Source: Hygrophila difformis (Eukaryota > Streptophyta > Magnoliopsida > Lamiales > Acanthaceae). From it: a DNA stretch of 64,000 nucleotides. Under the pieces are notes generated by a model, which ran no database searches, was not told the origin of the DNA, and worked only from the letters and a program-made list of their open reading frames with translations. The DNA is taken from the NCBI GenBank assembly GCA_030278955.1, contig JAOANR010000005.1, positions 28,201,849-28,265,848 of the forward strand, given 5' to 3'. Position 1 is the stretch's first letter. Each line of letters starts with the position of its first letter. The position numbers were made by a program, and so were the translations under genes. Below, piece by piece: positions 56,770 to 64,000 of the stretch.

Positions 56770-57416
56770 AGTTTTAAGAGAAGTTCCTTTACTCTTAGTT
56801 AATTATTTATCAAAATTTTATTGTCTTTCCAATAATTCGGTGTTTATGAAATTTTAAATTTTCCGGGTGGAAAAATTCGCCGTCCTTGATGGTCCATAGG
56901 TTTATTCAAAAATGAGGGAAAATGAAATCATTGTTATAGGCACTTGTATCCTTTTAAAGGAAAATTTATTTATATAACATATTTGGAAATCCTATCGAGG
57001 CAGATAAAAATTATATAAGGAACGATTATGAGAAGTGTTCTTAGTATCGGGCTTCTATCTCAATCAACCCTTAAGAAATGTGTCTTTCGACAGAGACCGG
57101 ATTCCAAGTCTATAAAGCTCAAATGAATAGAAGGAATGATATAGGTTATCATTTAAGCGCACGATTGAGGCCAATTGCTTCCTCAAGAATATTCTTAATA
57201 AATATGTAACTTTGCTTGCCAATTTGGCATATGAATTTAATGGAAATTCGTAAATATTTTATAAAAATCGATGTGAGTTTAAAATCCTGTGGTGCTCTTT
57301 CATAACACTTGCGTCTTATCATTAAGACCGTATAAATACTTGGAAATTCTTAGTTCTAGTCATCACATAGTTATCGTGTTAACACTCAAATTGTGCTCTT
57401 ACAACTCTAAGGCATA
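56770..57416 (-). other. Element F leader, first part
   Basis: AT-rich leader between gag and the Stowaway MITE; no gene is seen. Confidence 0.6.
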
Positions 57417-57675
57417 ACCTCCGTCTCAATATATTTGTTACGGATGGTTTTTTGCCACTATTCACTGTTTAACTTTGATTCGAATTTTTATCATAGATAT
57501 GTAAGAAAAAAACATAGTCAACTGAGATCTTGTTAGATGCGTCTAATCTTGTAGTTTTAGACAATTAACTTTTTATAAATTTTCGTTGTACACAATTTAA
57601 GTTATTAACCATTAAAAATGTGTATTGGCATACGTGCTGGGTGGGTCCGTAACAAAAATAGTGAGACGGAGGAAG
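57417..57675. mobile_element. Stowaway MITE in the leader of F
   Basis: Inverted ends acctccgtctca and tgagacggaggaag with TA on both sides (57415-57416 and 57676-57677). 259 bp, no coding capacity. Confidence 0.8.
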
Positions 57676-58293
57676 TATTGACTAAGGCAAGAATGCAAAT
57701 CGCAATAAGGCCATAAAACAATTTTGTAATACGATGATTTCTTATACAGATCGAGGAATGGTCATATACCATTGTAATCCAATATTATCACTTGGTAGAC
57801 ACAACTTTGGGGTAAACGTCCCCATGCCTCACCACTGATAAAAAGAAAGACAGGCGCAAATACCGGCACCTACAGTAGGCATCATCATAATAGGTCCTAA
57901 AGAAAGCAACTAAGTTCTGTCATCAGGATACTAAGGTAATACTTAGAAAAACAGTCATAAGATAATCGGAGAGAGACTCTAGCTCTGAGTCCGATACCTT
58001 GGGAAATCCTTGTAATAAACCAAAATTCTGCTCGTGCCCATATGCATATGTGTGCGTGTTCCCATCCCCAGAATAGCTTAAAAAAATACTTGGCATAGTC
58101 TTTTAAAATATTTCGTGCAAAAATTTCAATAATTTGAATGCACTACTTCTTGGGCAAAATGCTTCAAAAATAATTCTTTCGTGCACAAATTTAAAATTTA
58201 GATGCACTACTAGCATAACCATTTTGCTTTCAAAAATATTTCTTTGTGCAAAAATTTTAATAATTTAAATGCACATATCTATATAGCAAAACC
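57676..58293 (-). other. Element F leader, second part
   Basis: AT-rich, with a repeated phrase around tttcgtgcaaaaatttcaat (58119-58260). No gene is seen. Confidence 0.6.
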
Positions 58294-58305
58294 ACTCTGA
58301 TACCA
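58294..58305 (-). promoter_or_regulatory. Element F primer binding site (tRNA-Met type)
   Basis: Plus-strand actctgatacca, complement of TGGTATCAGAGT, 4 nt from the LTR edge; one base differs from the other elements. Confidence 0.85.
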
Positions 58306-58309
58306 AAAC

Positions 58310-58456
58310 TGTAACACCCCCATTTTCCATAATGAAAAGCGGAAGCAAAGTGCGGGAACAAAGGACTGGTGCTACCGCCATGTATTACGGGCTATCCGAA
58401 ATACGCTAAGGCTAGCATAAATAATTGCATAAATCAGAGTTGAATATATATGCTAA
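58310..58456 (-). repeat. Element F 5' LTR, truncated by H
   Basis: Matches 43740-43846 joined to 51387 onward, which also proves the continuity of F across G. It stops where antisense LTR H begins. Confidence 0.9.
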
Positions 58457-58865
58457 TGTAACACCCCGGTTTTTGGTAACCCAGGTCGGGATGTCACCGC
58501 CACACCTCTCAAGCAAGACACGGTTTCTCCGAGCTTACTAAAGAGATGCAAGGCTAGGTATTGGAGTATTTAAAATATTTAAAACAATTAAAAATAGCCC
58601 ATACAATATAAATTTAAAAATAATATTATAATGCAGCGGAAAAACAATATCTAAGTATAAGTATTGCAGCGGAAAATATAAATAGGGCCAACATGGACAA
58701 AACACGGGTTAAACAGGCCCGTTCATACTATAGTCTAATGCAAAATTTAAAAATAAAGTATTCCCAAAAATCCCATGCATGTACGTGCTCAAGTATAATC
58801 CACATGCTCTGTAGGAAAAAGAAAGAAATGGTTTTCGGTCAGCACAACTTGCTGAGTAGGTCAAC
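58457..58865 (-). mobile_element. LTR fragment H, minus strand, C-like
   Basis: Plus-strand tgtaacaccccggtttttgg is the reverse complement of the LTR 3' end of C. It continues through the acceptor-like site and conserved hairpin (58839-58855) and is then cut by element D at 58866. Probable left target site is gctaa (58452-58456). The rest lies beyond D, outside the window. Confidence 0.85.
58839..58855 (-). other. Conserved LTR hairpin (H)
   Basis: Stem TCAGCA / TGCTGA with a 5-nt loop, next to CCTACAG on the minus strand. Confidence 0.65.
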
Positions 58866-58995
58866 TGTAACACCCGAGAAATTTAATTCACGTTCAAAGG
58901 AATGGAATAAATTTCTTGTGGAAGACGTTTATCCTTAAGGAAAGTAGATGGAAATACCCCAACATTAAGTTGAGCCCAAAAGAAAGCGAGGGCGC

Positions 58996-59013
58996 AACTT
59001 CGGGGACGAAGTT
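58996..59013 (+). other. Relic pre-PPT hairpin inside D 5' LTR
   Basis: Stem AACTTCG / CGAAGTT, loop GGGA (AGGA in C and E), followed by a purine tract and TGTAATACCC at 59034. Confidence 0.72.
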
Positions 59014-59526
59014 AATTCTTAAGGGGGGTAGATTGTAATACCCGGGGTTTTTACAACGCCCAAAGAAATGAAATAAAATTTATTTCCGAGAAGAAAATAA
59101 TTTATTACAATAAATTATTGCTCGGAAATGGCGTGACCGATAAATTCAAAGAATTCGAACACAAATTTTGGTCAAGTCGAAATGGGATGGAAGAGGGAAA
59201 GGAAGCCCGAAGATATTCCATGGATTAATCCCAAAAGAATTGGAATTTTTAAGAAGGAAAAAAATTTTAATTCCAAGAACCCGTGAAGTCGGAAATAAAG
59301 TAATTAGATAAATTATTGCACGGGAACCACAGGACGACGAATTCAAGCCGACGGATTCGAACTCGACGAATTCTTGATTTCAAATATGAAATTCATTGGA
59401 GTCAAAATAAAATTTAGAAAGAAATCGTAACCCCAGAAATGACCCGAAAAGTCGAACCAAAAACGTAGGGGAAAGAAACCCGATCGAGAAAAGAAGAAAA
59501 GACCCGACGGACCACGCGGACCGCTG

Positions 59527-59584
59527 AACCGGCCGGTCCGGCCGGCCCGCGCTCTCCGCGCGCCGCCGCGCGGCCACCGCGCGG
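59527..59584 (+). promoter_or_regulatory. CpG-rich palindromic box in D 5' LTR
   Basis: Gaaccggccggtccggccgg plus CCGCGCGGCCACCGCGCGG (59566-59584), orientation as in B. Confidence 0.5.
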
Positions 59585-61062
59585 ACGGAGGAGTCGCGAC
59601 TCCAGGGCAGACTACGCGTGCTCCGCGCGGACAAAGGCCTATGTGCGCGTCACCAGCACGCCAGAGGTGCAGGAGGTGTAAACTTTCCTTCCATGGCGAT
59701 TTTCTTGCCAAAAATCCAATCCCTATCGAGGGCAACCGGATCACAGCCTTTGGGAAAGGCTTAAGGGCGGATTGGGGCGCCCTCATTCTCATTTGGACAG
59801 AAAACAAAAGCTTCACTCTCTCAAATTCTCCTCTCCAAGCCGAAATCCCTCCGAGACCACTTTCCGGCGAGTATTCCGGCGACGACGAGGCAAACGGGAC
59901 GAGGCCTTTGCTTCCTAGACCTTTGGTAAGCCATAGCTTAATGTTTTAGTTCGTCCATAACACTTAGAAACTAAAAATCTAACCCGTTTCCTTTACTACG
60001 ATTTCACGCCGGAAAACGAACGAAAAGCGATCGAAGAAGTTGGCCGTTCGTCGCGACCCTAGGATCTCCGGAAACCCTTTTCAGCGACCCCATCCTCATT
60101 CTATGTAAGTTAAAACCTTACTCACAAACTTTCGTGGTTTTTTGTTGTTTAAATCTCGAGATATAGGCTTGTAACAAAAATCGGTTTTCAAAAACCCTAT
60201 TTTCGTCCAATTTTAAAGACTCGCCAAAAACTCGACCTTCGGGAATTCAAACCGAAAACTTTTCAACATAAAAGTTGTTCCTAACACCTTTATCTACCTT
60301 GTGTCCAAATTTCAGCCATTGACATTAAGTTTTGCTAACCCAATTTTCGCCGTGAACTTTCTGCATCAAACCGAACAATTTAATTCTGTGACAGATTCCC
60401 TCATTCAACTTGATGCATGTTTTTCACCCATTTTTCGAATGGTTTAACTTTGCATTTCTAAACAAAAGTTGTAGATAATTGTGTCTAGATTATGCATATA
60501 AAATTTCACGAATTTTGGTGTTCATTTGATATGTCAAACGGCCAAGTTTTTAAAACTGTTTTGAAATCGTTTTAAGGGCCATGAGCATGCAGTGAGTTGC
60601 ACTCGATTTTTGAGTACCAAGAATTCATTATTTCCAAATTCTTAAAACATGAAAGTTGTTCCTTAATGTGTTGTGTAGTTACTGTAAAAATTTCACATCG
60701 ATTGGTTGTGAAATGAATTTTTAATCGGCGTTGCACGAACCTGTGACGAAAACAGTTTTTAAGACATAAATTATTCTTTGCAATAAACTCGAATTTCAAC
60801 TCACTTCGGAACCTTATTTCCAAAAACTTAAAACATGAAAGTTGTTCGTGTGTGTGTTTTTGAATTACTGTGAAAGTTTCAGAATTTTTGGAGAAAAGAC
60901 GAATTTTTAATTAAGAAAGGCGTAAATTGCCTCGAATAGGATTTTTCGAACTTGAGGAAACTCGAACTATGAAAACGCGATATCGATCATTTGATAACTT
61001 TGAAATACGAACTTTCGAAAAATCCCGTTCACTAGGCTGAGCCGATCTTCATACAAATTATT

Positions 61063-61366
61063 TGGACTGCCTCGTTAGTGGTCCTACTATCTTTTGAGAC
61101 TGCCTCGTTAGTGGTCTCCTTACTATGCCAAAACGGCAGTTGTGCACATGGCCTGCTAAATCGGCAGTGAGAAATACACGGCCTGCCCGAGTGGCAGTGA
61201 AACCGTTTGAAAAGCCTGTCAAACGACAGTTGATATACATGCCTGTCAAATTGACGGTAGATACACATGGCTAGCCAAAACGGCAGTCAATACTGATATG
61301 GCTGCGGCCGCCGGTCCACCGGCTAACTGATTATGATTTTTGAGATTGCCTCGTTAGCGATCTCCC
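61063..61366 (+). repeat. Mini-hairpin array in D 5' LTR
   Basis: Two kinds of unit. Three have the loop TGCCTCGTTAGTG or a variant, with stems GGAC/GTCC, GAGAC/GTCTC and GAGAT/ATCTC. Between them lie short GCC...GGCAGT foldbacks (TGCC-aaaac-GGCA; CTGTC-aaac-GACAG; TGTC-aaattg-ACGG). Stems vary while layout is kept. Confidence 0.7.
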
Positions 61367-61641
61367 TTGTGTGGTGTCCTCTTCTTAGTCTACGGGATGA
61401 AATGTAAAAGACTTGTGTGAGTGTTTCATTACGCTTAAATCGTATTTATCATGTCTTTAATTATGTATTCAAAATTCATGCATCTTAATTCATGCTTTAA
61501 ATTACGCTTTTAAAATTTAGTCCTTTAATCATGTTTCTCCGCTGCAAATAAATTATGTATTTTAACTTTACGTATGGTAAGCGAAATCTTTAGTTTAAAC
61601 ACATGTAACCCCTTTTATTTGTTAGTTAGGGATTAACTTAC

Positions 61642-61660
61642 TCAGTATTTTATATACTGA
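61642..61660 (+). other. Conserved LTR hairpin (D)
   Basis: Stem TCAGTAT / ATACTGA with a 5-nt loop, followed by acceptor-like CATTACAG ending at 61690. Confidence 0.7.
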
Positions 61661-62008
61661 TAAAACCCGTTGTTCATTTTTCCATTACAGAGTACGGAGC
61701 ATGATCATGCATCGGGGGATTACTTTGGGCATTTAATTATTTGTTTTGCATGACGTGCATACGGGCTTGTTAACCCGAGTCTTGGCCATGTCGGCCCTGT
61801 ATTTTAATTTCCGCTGCAACTTATTATTTTTATCATGTATGGATGATGTTACATTATTATTTTTAAGTAATTCCGGACTTGCTTTTAAAACATTTTCCAA
61901 CGCTCATAGCCTTGCATCTCTTTAGCAAGTTCGGAGAAACCGTGTCTTGCTAGGGAGGTGCGGCGGTGACACCTCGGCCTGGGTTATCAAATCCGGGGTG
62001 TTACAGAG

Positions 62009-62020
62009 TGGTATCAGAGC
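62009..62020 (+). promoter_or_regulatory. Element D primer binding site (tRNA-iMet)
   Basis: TGGTATCAGAGC three bases after the LTR end (gag spacer), intact. Confidence 0.92.
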
Positions 62021-62539
62021 CCGGAAATATTTTTAAATTATTATTATTATTTTGGTCAATATAGAGGCCCAAGATTTTTAAACAAATATTAATATTATTT
62101 TTAAATTTTTAAGTACCATTATTATTATTTAAATTTTAAGTTTCATTTCCATGGAACAAAATTTATTTGAAACCCATGGAAAATATTTACATATGCATAG
62201 AAATTTTTCCAACAAGTTTTTAAAGTCACGAAAATATTTTTCGGGGTTGGGGTAGCATTGTATAAAGCATACATGCATTCGCATACATACATACATGAAT
62301 ATCGCGCTAATTTTTTTTTATGTGAATTAACAGTGTCAAAACTCTTACCTTCAAATTGGTCATGACCTTGACTTAGAAGCGTTTGCTTTAAACTAATTCT
62401 GCCTCAGTCTTATAATTTGATCACCTAAGTTTAGCATTCTCCTATCTATTACCTCTTTCCAATCCTACCTTATAGATTTTCTTGAACGCTAACTTGCCTT
62501 AGATTAGAAACTCATCTTCACGTGCGTTGATAACAGAGA
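62021..62539 (+). other. Element D leader
   Basis: AT-rich leader without the coiled-coil ORF, telomere-like words or A-tract hairpin seen in A and C. No gene is seen. Confidence 0.75.
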
Positions 62540-63601
62540 ATGGCACCTAAGGGAAAATCGAGAAAGGAAATCCCAAACAAGACTAACGCTGACCTCCCCA
62601 ACACACCGAGCAATAATGAGATCCCTCAGAACGTAGGAGGGCGAGTGCCTCATGTTCCCAACAATATGGATGAGCGTCTAAGGACTGTCGAGGAAGTTCT
62701 CGTAGTATTAGGAAATGCTGAAGTGCAACGTGCACAAGCGGGTGTACCACCACCGGTAACCCGGGTCAACTACTTAGCCTTGGTAAACCCTTACCAACCA
62801 CCCCACTACGCCGGCGAAGAGGACCCGGCTCAGCTAGAGGAATGGATACGGACATTCGACAAGCTGTTGAACGCCGTAAAGTGTCCCGACGGGGAAAAGG
62901 TTCACGTAGCGTCATACTACCTAGGAGGCGAGGCGGATGATTGGTGGCAAGTCACCCAAGGGAAACGTGCAGAGTACGACGAGCCCTACACATGGTCAGA
63001 ATTCGCGGATCTGCTTAGGGATCATTTTTATTCCATGGGCATGAAGGCTGCTATGTATGAGGAATTTCTGACACTGAGGCAAGGAGGAAAGACGGTCCAA
63101 GAATACTATAACCGTTTCAAGGAGTTGGTGCGGTTCGCGCCGAGACTGGTGCCAACTGGTGTAGAGAAGGCACAGAAGTTCGAGACGGGACTGAACCTAT
63201 CTATTAGAGAGGTGATCACGGGCGAGCACTATCTTGACCTACAAGCTGTGTATGATCGTGCAGTAGCGGTTGCACGAGTTCAAGGACTGAAACAGAAACC
63301 GGTAGGTGGGACTAAGCAAGGACCACAAGGACGATACAAGAGGAATAAGGACCATTCCCGTAGAAACTTGGACCGACCACATCAAAACGACAATGGACGA
63401 AACAAGGGGATAGTCTTCAACCATGGCGACTATGCGCCACCATGTCCAAAGTGTGGTAAACCACACTATGCGAGAGGATGCCCTCAGCCTGGAGCATGCC
63501 TTCGATGCGGTCGACATGGTCATCGGCTGCGTGACTGCCGGACGCGAATAGAAAACATAAATAGGAGAGAGGACGTGACCACTCGGCCCAAGCAACCGTA
63601 A
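62540..63601 (+). CDS. gag: Element D Gag, intact
   Basis: A 353-residue open frame starting MAPKGKSRKEIPNKTNADLP. The capsid region matches A and C (HYAGEEDPAQLEEWIRTFD; VQEYYNRFKELVRFAPRLVP). Two zinc knuckles, CPKCGKPHYARGC and CLRCGRHGHRLRDC, follow at about residues 298-335. It ends RPKQP with its own stop before any protease. It should form the coat and bind element RNA. It is the only gag here without a stop or shift, suggesting recent activity or selection on Gag alone. Confidence 0.93.
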   Translation: MAPKGKSRKEIPNKTNADLPNTPSNNEIPQNVGGRVPHVPNNMDERLRTVEEVLVVLGNAEVQRAQAGVPPPVTRVNYLALVNPYQPPHYAGEEDPAQLEEWIRTFDKLLNAVKCPDGEKVHVASYYLGGEADDWWQVTQGKRAEYDEPYTWSEFADLLRDHFYSMGMKAAMYEEFLTLRQGGKTVQEYYNRFKELVRFAPRLVPTGVEKAQKFETGLNLSIREVITGEHYLDLQAVYDRAVAVARVQGLKQKPVGGTKQGPQGRYKRNKDHSRRNLDRPHQNDNGRNKGIVFNHGDYAPPCPKCGKPHYARGCPQPGACLRCGRHGHRLRDCRTRIENINRREDVTTRPKQP

Positions 63602-63695
63602 GAAGTTTTCAAGCATCGATAAATGCATTTATTTTGAGTTCGACTCTACAAATTGTATCCAATCGAAAAAATAAACAAATTCAAATTGTTTCGAA

Positions 63696-63731
63696 CTACG
63701 TAATGACTTGATCCCTTCGCAGGGTACGTAG
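63696..63731 (+). other. Nested stem-loop CTACGT...ACGTAG (D)
   Basis: Outer stem CTACGT / ACGTAG, inner CCCT / AGGG with loop TCGC. Located outside the LTR, unlike B and C. Confidence 0.65.
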
Positions 63732-63841
63732 GCAACTTGGAAATTTCAATTCTGGGTTCAGTCAAATAATAACAGACAACAACACATACTAATACAATCA
63801 CGCAACCAAATAATGTCCAAGCTCGCGAGGAGCTAACGCCC

Positions 63842-63859
63842 AACTTCGAGGACGAAGTT
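63842..63859 (+). other. Pre-PPT hairpin of D
   Basis: Stem AACTTCG / CGAAGTT, loop AGGA, 6 nt before the polypurine tract. Confidence 0.75.
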
Positions 63860-63865
63860 GATTCC

Positions 63866-63879
63866 TAAGGGGGAGAGGA
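63866..63879 (+). promoter_or_regulatory. Element D polypurine tract
   Basis: Taagggggagagga directly before TGTAACACCC at 63880. Confidence 0.88.
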
Positions 63880-64000
63880 TGTAACACCCGAGAAATTTAA
63901 TTCACGTTCAAAGGAATGGAATAAATTTCTTGTGGAAGACGTTTATCCTTAAGGAAAGTAGATGGAAATACCCCAACATTAAGTTGAGCCCAAAAGAAAG
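63880..64000 (+). repeat. Element D 3' LTR, first 121 bp
   Basis: Matches 58866-58986 apparently base for base, then the window ends. So high an identity points to a young insertion. Confidence 0.92.

Larger units (their letters stand above)
43740..58456 (-). mobile_element. Element F: minus-strand gypsy element, pol deleted
   Basis: Both LTR ends read TGTAACACCCCCATTTTCC on the plus strand (43740 and 58310), the reverse complement of LTR 3' ends. The primer binding site (58294-58305) lies inside the right one, so F runs on the minus strand. Its 3' LTR (43740-54847) is split by element G, its 5' LTR is cut by H at 58457. The interior has a broken gag and a protease-like remnant; reverse transcriptase, RNase H and integrase are missing. 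Left target-site candidate is gattc (43735-43739). Confidence 0.85.
58866..62005 (+). repeat. Element D 5' LTR (3140 bp)
   Basis: Starts TGTAACACCCGAGAAATTT, the same text as the 3' LTR at 63880. About 130-170 bp inside lies a relic hairpin, purine tract and TGTAATACCC (59034). Then a CpG-rich box (59527-59584), donor-like sites at 59926 and 60105 with a possible mini-exon 60085-60104 after TTTTCAG, degenerate repeats (about 60450-60920), a mini-hairpin array (61063-61366), the conserved hairpin (61642-61660), acceptor-like CATTACAG ending at 61690, and the end CCGGGGTGTTACA. Confidence 0.92.
63602..63865 (+). other. Element D 3' untranslated segment
   Basis: Contains the nested stem-loop (63696-63731) and the pre-PPT hairpin (63842-63859). 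The same stem-loop lies inside the LTR in B and C. Confidence 0.8.
58866..64000 (+). mobile_element. Element D: gag-only Tekay-like element (TR-GAG type)
   Basis: 5' LTR 58866-62005, primer binding site, leader, an intact gag, a 3' untranslated segment with polypurine tract, and the first 121 bp of the 3' LTR at the window edge. Protease, reverse transcriptase and integrase are absent, and gag ends at its own stop. Such LTR elements with only gag are described in plants as TR-GAG. It has no accessory coiled-coil ORF. Left target-site candidate is tcaac (58861-58865). Confidence 0.9.

Overview
This window is eukaryotic DNA from a flowering plant. It is AT-rich and intergenic, and it is filled with nested Ty3/gypsy LTR retrotransposons plus hAT, MULE, Stowaway and LINE remnants. 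Four of the LTR copies (called A to D here) share one chromovirus family. Its LTRs are very long (2.7-3.1 kb), the primer binding site matches initiator tRNA-Met, the Gag has two zinc knuckles, and the pol ends in a chromodomain. This fits the Tekay/Del lineage. No bacterial, organellar or CRISPR-like signal was seen. No intact host gene is visible, only hints of one on the minus strand between 33.6 and 37.7 kb.

Layout. 1-2331: the end of a hAT-like element, a small MITE, and a 5'-truncated minus-strand LINE. 2332-20471: element A (5' LTR, coiled-coil ORF, broken gag and pol), split by element B (5217-15024, target duplication taaat). B is non-autonomous: most of its gag-pol is replaced by an antisense gene with an intron-like layout. 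20472-20971: an assembly gap of exactly 500 N. 20972-30896: element C, the best-preserved copy (coiled-coil ORF, gag, protease-RT-RNase H-integrase-chromodomain, 3' LTR). 34141-36833: solo LTR E with target duplication gttgt, probably in an intron of the putative host gene. 38630-40384: a MULE with 97-bp inverted repeats and a 9-bp target duplication. 41-43.7 kb: a Stowaway MITE, a LINE tail and small remnants. 43740-58456: element F on the minus strand, with element G (43847-51386, another chromovirus, minus strand) nested in its 3' LTR. F's 5' LTR is broken by an antisense LTR (H, 58457), which is itself broken by element D (58866 to the window end), a gag-only element.

Working together. 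Elements such as C could supply reverse transcriptase and integrase to defective relatives: B keeps its LTRs and 3' end but has damaged 5' LTR/PBS sequence, and D keeps an intact gag and PBS. Comparing the copies reveals structure that coding annotation misses. There is an accessory coiled-coil ORF before gag with a SUMO-interaction-like tail. Small hairpins with different stems sit just before the polypurine tract. A covarying hairpin lies upstream of a splice-acceptor-like site in each family LTR where that part is visible. The LTRs carry paired splice-donor-like sites and tandem arrays of mini-hairpins. In C, D and E an older LTR start appears to lie inside the present LTR. All of this comes from reading by eye; no alignment, folding or database search was run.
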